A DNA stretch of 7,523 nucleotides from JBDRNO01 sp043811005 (lineage in GTDB: Bacteria > Bacteroidota > Bacteroidia > NORP154): positions 1 to 7,523 of the forward strand of contig JBDRNO010000179.1 of assembly GCA_043811005.1 (NCBI GenBank). The letters run 5' to 3'. Numbering within the stretch: position 1 is the stretch's first letter; the number at the start of each line of letters is the position of its first letter. The notes under the pieces are model-generated. The model had not been told where the DNA came from and did no database searches. It was given only the letters and a program-made list of their open reading frames with translations. The translations under genes and the position numbers were made by a program. Positions 1-7,200 of this stretch are shown here, piece after piece.

Positions 1-327
1 TTCAAGTGATTTTATATAATTATCTAATGCCCGGTCGTAATCGTCTGTATGTAAATAAGCATTGCCTATTTTATTTAAAATATTGGCCTGTTGTATTTCA
101 TTATTTTTGTTTTTATATATTTTTAATGATTTTTCAAAATAAGTAATTGCCATATCATACTTATTACTGTCATTATAATGACAGCCAATTTTATAAAACA
201 GTATTGCTTTTTCACTATCTGTGGGTTTTTCTGTAAGCGCTTTCAGGCTGTCAATTACAGAAAGGTTTTGGGATAAACCCATACTATTTGCAAATAGAAA
301 TAATATTAATGTTAGTATTATTTTCAT
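1..327 (-). CDS. Secreted TPR-repeat protein, N-terminal part (runs off left edge)
   Basis: Reading leftward from the ATG at 327-325 gives 109 uninterrupted codons to the window edge, so the gene is 3'-truncated here only by the window. Residues 1-19 form a signal peptide (MKK-type start, hydrophobic LTLILFLF core, likely cleavage after the SMGLSQ stretch). Two TPR units follow, at about residues 40-73 and 81-109, each with the pattern x-K-I-G-x-x-Y then Y-D-x-A then a hydrophobic helix (YKIG...YDMAITYF and NKIGNAYL...YDRALDNY). In Bacteroidota, secreted N-terminal TPR arrays of this type often continue into a transmembrane segment plus a histidine kinase or a LuxR/HTH domain. That is family knowledge; the downstream part is not visible, so function stays open. 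It is divergent from bshB1. No clear Shine-Dalgarno sequence is present. The TPR and signal-peptide calls are firm, the role unknown. Confidence 0.82.
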   Translation of the reverse strand, partial: MKIILTLILFLFANSMGLSQNLSVIDSLKALTEKPTDSEKAILFYKIGCHYNDSNKYDMAITYFEKSLKIYKNKNNEIQQANILNKIGNAYLHTDDYDRALDNYIKSLE

Positions 328-431
328 GTTTTCGCCGTTCTGATATTGTAAACTGCCCTGCCTTCAGCAATGATTTTTTCTTTGTTTAATTATTTCTGTC
401 ATAATAATAAAACTTAAATATTAAACTAAAA

Positions 432-439
432 CAAAAATA
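432..439 (-). promoter_or_regulatory. Possible Bacteroidota-type -7 box for the TPR gene
   Basis: On the minus strand these bases read TATTTTTG, a full match to the TAnnTTTG -7 consensus known from Bacteroidota promoters. It would place the transcript start about 100 bases upstream of the TPR start codon. No convincing TTG -33 element is seen at the expected distance, and the region is AT-rich, so chance is a serious alternative. Confidence 0.25.
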
Positions 440-565
440 GTAAATTTGAATGAAATACTGTTTGTACTTTTATCGGACAATACACACATACAATTTGATT
501 ATTAGCAATCCCGACTTGACGATACAGAACAGGCATATTAAACTATGTTGATAACAATGTTTCGT

Positions 566-620
566 GTTGCTCGTTATGAATTATGGGTTGACCCGCAACG
601 CAAAACTCGTAACCCGCAAC
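566..620. repeat. Imperfect inverted repeat (24-base arms, 7-base loop)
   Basis: The arm at 566-589 pairs with the arm at 597-620: aligned against its reverse complement, 18 of 24 positions match, leaving the loop 590-596. The right arm also carries part of a direct duplication of the nonamer ACCCGCAAC (591-599 and 612-620). The unit resembles the GTAAC/CCGCAAC-type degenerate repeats common in Bacteroidota intergenic DNA. It could fold as an RNA hairpin or be a remnant repeat element. Confidence 0.5.
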
Positions 621-630
621 AGTTTATTTC

Positions 631-650
631 CCGCTTAAGCGGTTTTTATT
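631..650 (+). terminator. Short palindrome plus T tract, terminator-like
   Basis: Bases 631-642 (CCGCTTAAGCGG) are a perfect 12-base palindrome, able to form a 4-bp GC stem with a TTAA loop, followed directly on the plus strand by TTTTTATTTTT. This is the layout of a rho-independent terminator, though the stem is short. There is no plus-strand protein gene upstream within the window for it to end, so it may close a small transcript, act as a leader structure before bshB1, or be a remnant. Confidence 0.4.
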
Positions 651-729
651 TTTAAATATCGTTTTGAAATAAATGTAGAATTTTATAATATGTTAAATAG
701 AAATTATAATCACAGCAGATCAATAACTT

Positions 730-1461
730 ATGAACAATTTTCAAGGGAAATTAGACCTTCTTGCCTTTGGCGCTCATCCCGATGATGTTGAATTATGTTG
801 TGGCGGCACTTTATTGGTTCATATTGACAAAGGTAAAAAGGCGGGGATCATTGACCTGACGCGCGGGGAATCGGGAACCAGGGGAACGCCTGAGATACGG
901 CAAAAAGAGACTGAAATAGCTGCCGGTATTCTGGGTGTAAGTGCCAGGGAGAATCTCTGCTTTGAAGATGGCTTTATCGCTAATGATAAAGCACATATTG
1001 TTGAAGTGATTAGAGTTATTCGTAAATACCGTCCCGATATCGTTTTAACCGATGCTTTTTCTGAGCGTCATCCCGACCATAGCAAAGCAGCGCAATTAGT
1101 TACAGAGTCTTGCTTTTTAGCTGGTTTGCGAAAGATAGAAACAATATCAGATGGTGAAAAACAGACTGTTTGGCGCCCCAAAGCAGTTTATAATTATCTC
1201 CAATTCCGCATGAAGAAACCAGATATTATTGTAGATATTTCAGATCATCATGATAAAAAGATGGAAGCTGTAAAAGCCCACAGGTCACAATTATACAATC
1301 CCGATTCCAATGAACCTCAGACAATAATATCTTCCCGGGACTTTTTGGAGACCATTACTGCAAAAGCGAGAGTGCTCGGAAAACAGATAGGTGTGAAGTT
1401 TGCCGAGGGTTTTACTGCCGGGCGCTATATAGGAGTTAAGGACCTGTTTGACTTAATATAA
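730..1461 (+). CDS. bshB1: Bacillithiol biosynthesis deacetylase BshB1 (LmbE/PIG-L family)
   Basis: Cytoplasmic zinc-dependent N-deacetylase, 243 residues, close to the roughly 235 of known BshB1 proteins. By family knowledge it removes acetate from GlcNAc-malate to give GlcN-malate, the second step of bacillithiol synthesis, between BshA and BshC. The LmbE motif AHPDDVE lies at residues 15-21. By comparison with the Bacillus homologue, H16 and D19 plus H117 of the HPDH motif (114-117) should bind zinc, D18 should be the general base, and H114 the second catalytic histidine. The BshB1-type stretch DLTRGESGTRGT is at 42-53, and RSQL at 184-187 is also typical. The ATG at 730 puts the first strand (LDLLAFGAHPDD) at the normal distance from the start; no Shine-Dalgarno sequence is visible, as usual in this phylum. 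It stands alone: no bshA or bshC is in the window. It ends at TAA, 15 bases before a shared bidirectional hairpin. An LmbE deacetylase of other substrate range is the main alternative. Confidence 0.93.
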   Translation: MNNFQGKLDLLAFGAHPDDVELCCGGTLLVHIDKGKKAGIIDLTRGESGTRGTPEIRQKETEIAAGILGVSARENLCFEDGFIANDKAHIVEVIRVIRKYRPDIVLTDAFSERHPDHSKAAQLVTESCFLAGLRKIETISDGEKQTVWRPKAVYNYLQFRMKKPDIIVDISDHHDKKMEAVKAHRSQLYNPDSNEPQTIISSRDFLETITAKARVLGKQIGVKFAEGFTAGRYIGVKDLFDLI

Positions 1462-1476
1462 GACATCCCCTTTTAA

Positions 1477-1509
1477 AAACCCTCAGGGTTTTTAAAACCC
1501 TGAGGGTTT
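1477..1509. terminator. Bidirectional hairpin terminator between convergent genes (copy 1)
   Basis: Arms 1477-1492 and 1494-1509 are perfect reverse complements over 16 bases with a single unpaired T (1493); the core word is AAACCCTCAGGGTTTT. It starts 15 bases after the bshB1 stop and lies 50 bases past the stop of the minus-strand T9SS gene. On the minus strand the stem is followed by TTTTT; on the plus strand by GT-rich sequence and a T-rich run (1537-1549). It is therefore well placed to end both convergent transcripts. A second copy, identical over 37 bases, lies at 4160-4196. Confidence 0.85.
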
Positions 1510-1539
1510 AGGTTTGAATAGGTTTGAGGGTTTAGGTTT
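1501..1539. repeat. 15-base direct repeat at the edge of the terminator
   Basis: TGAGGGTTTAGGTTT occurs at 1501-1515, overlapping the right arm of the hairpin, and again exactly at 1525-1539, a 24-base period, with a related AGGTTTGA in between. This looks like a local tandem duplication of the hairpin's flank. The copy of the hairpin at 4162-4194 lacks this extension. Confidence 0.7.
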
Positions 1540-1559
1540 TTGTTTTTTATTAGTTGATC

Positions 1560-2018
1560 CTAATAAACTACCAGCTTCTCCGTCCTTGTACCCGAAGAAT
1601 TACCTGCACTTAAGAAATATACCCCTTTACCATGCTCTGACTTGTCAATTTGTTTTACGAAACCGCTTGAAATATTATCAATTTCTTCGGAGTAAATCAG
1701 TTGTCCGATAATGTTTCTTACTTCAATCAGGTACTCTTCTCTATTTACATTATTAAATTCAATAATAAATTGACCGTTGTTTGGATTTGGATGGATACTA
1801 AATATTGTTCCTGGCCCAATTTCTGAGATTCCCGTACCCTGAGGTATATTAACGGTCAAAGAACCGGTACACCCGTTGGCGTCTGTAACAGTTATGGTAT
1901 AACTACCCGAAGAGAGACCTGTTACTGTTGCTGAAGTTTGTTCAGGTGTAGTATTCCATGAATAAGTATAAGCTCCGGTGCCTCCCATAGCGCTAATAGT
2001 AGCAGCGCCATTGCTCAA
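1560..2018 (-). CDS. C-terminal fragment of the split adhesin: SprB repeat and T9SS sorting domain
   Basis: This frame is really open back to the frame break near 2190. The nominal start at 2018 is a TTG that encodes an internal Leu (GLSNGAATIS), so it is not an independent gene. Residues of the fragment: one SprB-like repeat (about 1-62, with YTYSWNTTP and YTITVTDANGC), a linker, then a type A sorting domain at 73-152. The sorting domain shows FSIHPNPNNGQF, LIEVRNIIGQLIYS and GKGVYFLSAGNSSGTRTEKL. By family knowledge this C-terminal domain directs cargo through T9SS and is removed on export to the surface. Without the N-terminal part and its signal peptide the fragment would stay in the cytoplasm. 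It ends at TAG (1562-1560). Confidence 0.8.
   Translation of the reverse strand: MSNGAATISAMGGTGAYTYSWNTTPEQTSATVTGLSSGSYTITVTDANGCTGSLTVNIPQGTGISEIGPGTIFSIHPNPNNGQFIIEFNNVNREEYLIEVRNIIGQLIYSEEIDNISSGFVKQIDKSEHGKGVYFLSAGNSSGTRTEKLVVY
1563..1802 (-). repeat. Paralogous sorting-domain module (copy in split adhesin)
   Basis: These 80 codons encode the type A sorting domain, 59 of 80 residues identical to the domain encoded at 4229-4468. At DNA level 1572-1595 is identical over 24 bases to 4238-4261, coding for the C-terminal SGTRTEKL region. The N-terminal halves of the two proteins are unrelated, so the shared part is a spread or conserved C-terminal cassette. Confidence 0.8.
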
Positions 2019-2524
2019 GCCGGGCGTTTCAGGAGTTACAGATACTGTATCAACTTCAATCGCATCAGGTTCGGTAACATCAACACTAATACTTGAGGTA
2101 CATCCATTAAAGTCGATAACTGTAACAGAATATGTTCCTGCAGATAGTCCGGTTACTGTAGAATCTGTACTTCCGCTTGGTGTCCATATATATAAGAATA
2201 TGGTTGTGTACCACCTGTAGGAGTTACGGTTGTTGTACCGTCACTGCTGCCATTACATAATGTTTGTGTAGCTGATGTAGTTAATGTTGCTGCACCGGAA
2301 TCATTGACTGTAACAAATGCTGAGTTTTGGCAGCCAATGGCATCAGTGACTGTGACAGAATAAACTCCGGCTTCCAGATTAGAAGCAGTCGCAGTAGTCT
2401 GTGCAGGAGTGGTATTCCATGAATATGAAAAATTCGGGGTACCTCCTGTTACAGAAACAGAGGCAGTAGCATTGGCAACGCCACAAGTTGAATATGTAAA
2501 ACTTGTGGATAATACAGCATCACA
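1833..2524 (-). repeat. Coding repeats: three SprB-like modules
   Basis: Three modules of about 75 codons, read leftward, share the core GGTxxxxYxYxW, then AGxYSVTVxDxxGC (variants YSVTVTDAIGC, YSVTVIDFNGC, YTITVTDANGC). Modules 1 and 3 share SWNTTPxQT and a common GGTATTCCATGAAT stretch on the plus strand, so they are recent relatives at the DNA level. SprB-like repeats are typical of large Bacteroidota surface adhesins. Confidence 0.75.
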
Positions 2525-4084
2525 AGGAGGAGCTTTTGTATTAAGCCGTATAAAATAAGTATAAGTTGTGGTATAGTACCATGTCCCTCCATTTTGAAAG
2601 AATGATGTTTGAGGAGAAGGAGGAGGAGCGCCGGGATCGAATGCAACATAAACCGAGTCACTATAAGACTCAAATGCTGCAATATATTCTCCGGGAAGTA
2701 ATTGTGTTTCAGGGATCGGTAGGGTAAACCAGCTTCCCAGTTCTGCTGCAGTTAGAGTATGGAAACCACTTGATGCAACAGGAGTAGTTAAAGAGTTGTC
2801 ATATAAATGAAAAACTATAATTTGTCCGGAAGTGGGAGTGAGACCAGTTAACAAGACAGATATTGAAGTAGCAGTATCAATAGTGTTTATTTCATAGAGA
2901 ATTCCTCGCTGGCTTGTAGTACTGATATCAGTTCTTACTCCCCATCCTGTATAGTTATTATTGTCCCTTGCATAGATAGTATCTGATATTGTGAAAATAT
3001 TTGTTATAATATTATCAGCAGGATTGGCATCAGTCGCGTCAGAGCTTAGCATATAATTTATTGTATAATTCCCTAAGAATGAAGGAGTAAAAGTAGTATC
3101 ATTAACAACAAGGGAATCATATGAACAAGTTGGTAATGAAATTGGAATACTATAGTCGTTGAATACAGTATCAAGGTCATTAATAATGTTAGTATTGAGT
3201 ATAACATTAGTTTGAGTATTGCCCCCATAGTTTGCTGCTATACCTGAAAAAGTCATATTAGTGATATGATTAATTGGAGTTTGAGTATAGTTGGGGAAAT
3301 AAAATTCAGATTGCAATGTAAGGTCATTATCCGGAGCTTCAATAATTTTTATATCGTCAATCATCCAGAAATATACTCTTGCAGACCAGCCAATTTTTAT
3401 ATAAACGGTTGGTTGATTGCATGCCACTGCAGAAATATTGATCCTAACAGTGTCAGGATCGGCAGAAGCAGTATTATTTGGGACATCTCCCTGGACGGTA
3501 TAATCGGTCCAATTAATATTATCATTACTTACCGATACTATAAGATCTATGCTGTTATTTTTTCTGAATTTTTGTTCAAATTCTAAAATAACTCCAGAAT
3601 ATCCTGAAAGATTAATTGCGCTTGTTGTAAAGTAGGATTCAAGATATTGATAGGTTGTACCTGAAGGTTGACCATAAGTGAAATGATTAGCCGAATCGGG
3701 ATCGCATATAAGAAAACCATTTGATTTAGTAGTGGATTTTATTGCTGAATCTGCTGCTGTTGCGCTACTGCTGTTCCAATATCCCCAGGAACCGTCATGA
3801 GAATATACCCACGGGCAAATTCCCGATAGATCACTTATTGTCCACCCTGACGGAAATCCGTTTCCAAAATCCTCATACCATATTGTATCGCCACCTGCTT
3901 TTATTTTTTTCGCATAGCCAATTCCGTTATTTGCTGTAACTGTTGTTTTCTCTGCAACATCCTGATCAGGAAAAGCTTTTTCCTGACCGGTCAATGATAA
4001 TTGTTGTTGAACTTGCATTATTCCCTGAGCAAAAGGGAACGAACAAGCCATTATAAATGCTGTTGTAAATATTACCTTTTTCAT
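2153..4084 (-). CDS. N-terminal part of the split T9SS adhesin-like protein (643 codons as read)
   Basis: The ATG at 4084-4082 begins a signal peptide (MKKVIFTTAFIMACSFPFAQ, cleavage likely near residue 20). IMAC at 11-14 weakly resembles a lipobox, but an ordinary signal peptide fits a T9SS cargo better. Residues 65-250 look like an anchor-J/MAM-type beta-sandwich: WYEDFGNGFPSGW near 69-81, FEQKFR at 169-174, NINW near 189-192 and YFWMIDDIKI at 238-247. Residues 251-367 (DNDLTLQ to NPADNIITNIF) resemble a CARDB-like segment. One and a half SprB-like repeats follow; repeat 1 contains FSYSWNTTP (552-560) and YSVTVTDAIGC. After Y631-I632 the frame is wrong and the last 11 residues are unrelated to the family. 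The predicted role is a cell-surface or secreted adhesin-like protein; no catalytic motif is seen. No convincing promoter was found in the 141 bases upstream. Confidence 0.85.
   Translation of the reverse strand: MKKVIFTTAFIMACSFPFAQGIMQVQQQLSLTGQEKAFPDQDVAEKTTVTANNGIGYAKKIKAGGDTIWYEDFGNGFPSGWTISDLSGICPWVYSHDGSWGYWNSSSATAADSAIKSTTKSNGFLICDPDSANHFTYGQPSGTTYQYLESYFTTSAINLSGYSGVILEFEQKFRKNNSIDLIVSVSNDNINWTDYTVQGDVPNNTASADPDTVRINISAVACNQPTVYIKIGWSARVYFWMIDDIKIIEAPDNDLTLQSEFYFPNYTQTPINHITNMTFSGIAANYGGNTQTNVILNTNIINDLDTVFNDYSIPISLPTCSYDSLVVNDTTFTPSFLGNYTINYMLSSDATDANPADNIITNIFTISDTIYARDNNNYTGWGVRTDISTTSQRGILYEINTIDTATSISVLLTGLTPTSGQIIVFHLYDNSLTTPVASSGFHTLTAAELGSWFTLPIPETQLLPGEYIAAFESYSDSVYVAFDPGAPPPSPQTSFFQNGGTWYYTTTYTYFIRLNTKAPPCDAVLSTSFTYSTCGVANATASVSVTGGTPNFSYSWNTTPAQTTATASNLEAGVYSVTVTDAIGCQNSAFVTVNDSGAATLTTSATQTLCNGSSDGTTTVTPTGGTQPYSYIYGHQAEVQILQ
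2186..2194. repeat. TA dinucleotide run at the frame break
   Basis: The plus strand reads ATATATATA (four TA units plus one base); on the coding strand it follows TCT and precedes TGG. With three units the frame continues as PYSYIWTPSG. With four it runs into a TAG/TAA-rich frame and stops at 2153. It is the only place where removing a repeat unit repairs the gene and keeps the family's conserved Trp. Confidence 0.85.
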
Positions 4085-4161
4085 GTTTTAGTTTCCTATT
4101 TGGTGTTGGTTTATCCAAGTTAGGTTATTTGCTGGGTAAATATAAATTTTTTTATTATAAA

Positions 4162-4194
4162 AAACCCTCAGGGTTTTTAAAACCCTGAGGGTTT
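4162..4194. terminator. Hairpin terminator after the 1070-residue gene (copy 2)
   Basis: Arms 4162-4177 and 4179-4194 are perfect reverse complements over 16 bases with one unpaired T (4178). It begins 31 bases past the stop of the upstream minus-strand gene, and on that strand the stem is followed by a T run (TTTTTT), the layout of a rho-independent terminator. The 37 bases 4160-4196 are identical to 1475-1511. Its position suggests the two T9SS genes are separate transcription units, although readthrough is possible. Confidence 0.8.
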
Positions 4195-4225
4195 AGTCAA
4201 GTAAAAGTAAAGTTATTTATTAATT

Positions 4226-7200
4226 TTAATAAATGATCAGCTTCTCCGTCCTTGTACCCGAGGAGTTACCCACACTTAGGAAATATACTCCTTTACCAGG
4301 TTTTGACAAGTCAATTTGTTTTATTAAACCTCTTGAAATATTATCAAATTTTTGAGAGTAAATGAGTTGTCCGATAACATTTCTCACTTCAATGAGGTAA
4401 TCGTCATTATATACAATACCGAATTCTACAAAAAATTGACCATTATTAGGATTTGGATGGATGCTGAATGTTGAACCTGGATTAACTTCTGAGATTCCCA
4501 CTACTGGTGGTTGATCAACAACAATATTATTAAAAATATCTGTGCAGCTTTTTGAATCTACAACAATAACTGCATATGTTCCAGCTACAAGACTGCTAAT
4601 ATCCTCCAGGGTAGATGTATATGAATTGGGACCTGACCATGTATAAGTAAATGGTGGTGTACCACCGGTTACTGTAATATCAATAGCCCCGTCACTACCA
4701 GCATTAACAGTTACATCAGTTACAGATGCTGAATCAATTGAAGGCAGAGGGTTAATAGTAATAGTTGTGGTAGATGAAGTATCACTGTCACCACAAACGT
4801 TATAAGCTATTACCCAATAGTTTCCGGAATGAGATACATCATTTAAAGAAAGAGTGTTAATAGTTTCACCGTTCGACCATAAATAGGATCCCCCAGTTCC
4901 GGCACCTGTAGCTATTAAACCAGTTGTTTCAAGACCATCGCAAAATTCGGTATTACCCATTATAGTAACAGTAACTGTAGGGGGAGGAGTATTAGATACT
5001 GTTATATTAGTAGTATCAGCCCCTGCACAATTCATTACGTATAAATAATAAGTCCCAATAGTATCAGCATCGATTGATTGAGCAGTATCGCCTGTTGACC
5101 ATATGTAAGTTGCGCTTGGTACTGTTCCTGCTGTTAATGTGGTTGAACCTCCAGTGCAGAAGGTAGTATTTCCGGAAACGGAAGCGACCGGTAACGAAGG
5201 TAAGCTTATTGTGATGGAATCTTCAGATGTACCGCCACAGTTTGTAACAGAAACTGAATAAGTACCTGCTGAATCAACTTTAATCGTTTTAGTGGAATCA
5301 CCTGTTGACCATACATAAGAGGCTTGAGATACCGTATTTATAGTTATCCATGTAGAGTCTCCGTTACAAATAACATAATCCGTAGCAGATAAAGAGAAAC
5401 TCGGAGGACTTGAATATGGGCTTATTGTGATTGATTCTACGGTCACTCCACCACAGTTGAATACAGTCACTGAATAAGTACCTATTAAATCCACAGCAAT
5501 AGTTTGGGTGGTTTCACCTGTTGACCAGGAATATGTGCCACCGGCATTACTTGTGGCAGTGATCCATGATGTATCGCCATCACACATCTCGGTTGTTGTG
5601 GCAGATAGAGATACAATGGGAGGATCAGAAGGTGCACTTACACTAATGGATTCCGTGATAACTCCACAAGGTGTGGTGATATCAACCGTAACTGTTCCGA
5701 AAGCTCCTGAATAATATGTGGATGGTGTTGTTGCCCCGTTTGACCACGAATATGCAGTTCCGCATGATGCTGTCAGCAATACAGAATCACCAATACAGAA
5801 TAAAGAGTCACCTTTGAGGGATGTATAGCAATACCAAATTGGAACTGCATCGAAGTCTGTGACAGGGACTTCAAGATAAACGATTTCATTCATCGTGAAA
5901 GGATCCTCATCACCCCTTACAGCCAGACCGGGCTCGAGATCTCTTTGATATACTAGATGTATGTTGTTATCAACATCACACGCCATTGAAGCAAATACAC
6001 ACTCGGCATAATCATTGTCAGGTGTCACATCAACCGGGGTTGTCCATGAACAACCACCATCGCAGGATTTAGTGATATAAACATGCCTGTAGAACTGACC
6101 ATTTATATCAAGAGTTTCCATAATGGCAGAGTAGGATAAGTAAATACATCCGTTGGCATCAATACCTGCACTTGGGAAACCTGACATTGAAACAAAGTAA
6201 AGTGCGATGTCTACCGTGGGATAATTATCCAATAATATTCCGCTACCGTCAATATCCAATGCCCCTGCAATCCAAATAGGAGGATCAGAGCCAAAACTTT
6301 CGTTCCAGTACATCACACCATTGGTTCCGGGGAAATATGAATAACTGCCATCACCGGGAGTATCATCCAATACACGCATCAGTCCGTAAAATATATGAGC
6401 CATGCCGTTTTGATCCAAAAGCACTGCACCGGCTCCGTCACTTGTTTCAATTGTATCGGCAATACCGTCATCATTTACATCTGATATATCCGTACCGTCC
6501 ATGTCATATTTATCAAGAGGAAAATCGTTTACAACGGTTATAGTCCAGTTATCACCATTGTCAGTTGATTTTGCGAGCAGCACATCGCCAAATTCACCAA
6601 AATAGACAAATGCGACAGTATCTCCCCTTGTTTCAGCCATTGAATAACTATCACCGCTCATAGATTTAAATTTGCTTGAATCTATACCGGTAATGACTTG
6701 ATCCTGCTTATCCCATGTTATGCCTCCATCCAAAGACCTGAAGTATAACAGATGACCGTCAACACCCTTATGCACTATGCCCCCATTAGCAACAGGGCAT
6801 CTTAAAGAAATGTGATGAATGGTTTGCCCGTTTGAGCCGCCAATTGCCATCCTGTTCCATATTTGATCATCATTGGTTATATTTGATAAAGTCCATGAGC
6901 CAGAACCAATAGGACTAATACCCATGGTAAGTTTAGATTGTGCAATATTATGACAAAGAAATACTTCATTTCCAGTGGATGTGGTTGCAATATTAGGCCA
7001 CCCTGTTTTTTCCGGTTCTATTCTTGATGTCGGTATTGAACCCCAGCTAGTTCCGTTAAAAAAGTTATAGCCGGTTCCTCTATCTGCAGCTGCTGCATCA
7101 TAAGATTCGCTATAGGTCCAAATGGCTGAAATTGTTCCGTCACCGTGATTCTTGATCCTGTTTTGCACAGAAGAATTAGATTGCAGGTCATATGTTGTTT

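Larger units (their letters stand above)
328..729. other. Divergent intergenic region, no protein gene supported
   Basis: This 402-base gap separates the divergently transcribed TPR gene and bshB1. Its left third is AT-rich and should hold the TPR promoter. The middle contains a GC-richer element (about 566-642) built from degenerate copies of an ACCCGCAAC-like word (exact at 591-599 and 612-620). The right part (655-729) is AT-rich and should hold the bshB1 promoter: TTTTG at 662-666 followed 22 bases later by TATGTTAA (689-696) is a weak -33/-7 candidate. No RNA gene was recognised. A 36-codon open frame at 545-655 is judged a by-product of the repeat. Confidence 0.6.
1560..4084 (-). pseudogene. 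T9SS-secreted SprB-repeat adhesin gene split by a 2-base frame break
   Basis: Two minus-strand open frames (2153-4084 and 1560 to about 2190) together form one gene. The span is 2525 bases; removing two bases from the TA run at 2186-2194 gives 841 codons and an unbroken 840-residue protein. The repaired junction reads PYSYIWTPSG, restoring the conserved Tyr-x-Trp of the SprB-like repeat, and the downstream frame is open through the rest of that repeat, a further repeat and the sorting domain. Restored order: signal peptide (1-20), anchor-J/MAM-like beta-sandwich (about 65-250), CARDB-like segment (about 251-367), an unrecognised beta-rich segment (about 368-518), three SprB-like repeats (about 521-595, 597-670, 676-750) and a type A sorting domain (761-840). 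As read, the main product stops before the sorting domain and could not be exported by T9SS. A sequencing or assembly error, a recent mutation, or slippage-based switching could each explain it. Confidence 0.85.

Noticed and set aside
545..655. 36-codon plus-strand open frame (MLITMFRVARYELWV...)
   Set aside because: It lies entirely over the inverted repeat and terminator-like palindrome; the YELWV/TRNPQ-type residues are the translation of the repeat word, and there is no start signal.
811..996. 61-codon minus-strand open frame inside bshB1
   Set aside because: Opposite strand to the well-supported deacetylase, covering its conserved motifs; no recognisable protein features.
2186..2194. 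Programmed ribosomal frameshifting at the TA run
   Set aside because: The repair needs a shift equal to two inserted bases, the run is not a known slippery heptamer, and no stimulating structure or upstream Shine-Dalgarno was seen.
1978..2220. 80-codon plus-strand open frame across the frame break
   Set aside because: Antisense to the SprB-repeat coding region; residue bias (V, T, S, P) is the shadow of the repeat on the other strand.
4085..4161. Promoter for the split adhesin gene (TAACTTGG at 4121-4114 on the minus strand)
   Set aside because: One mismatch to the -7 consensus and no -33 element; too weak to call.
5508..5714. 68-codon plus-strand open frame in the Ig array
   Set aside because: Antisense shadow of repetitive coding sequence in the intact 1070-residue gene.
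4751..5809. CRISPR-like regular repeats (recurring CCTGTTGACC about every 210-216 bases)
   Set aside because: The period is far too long, the repeats are imperfect and in frame, and they encode Ig-like protein modules.
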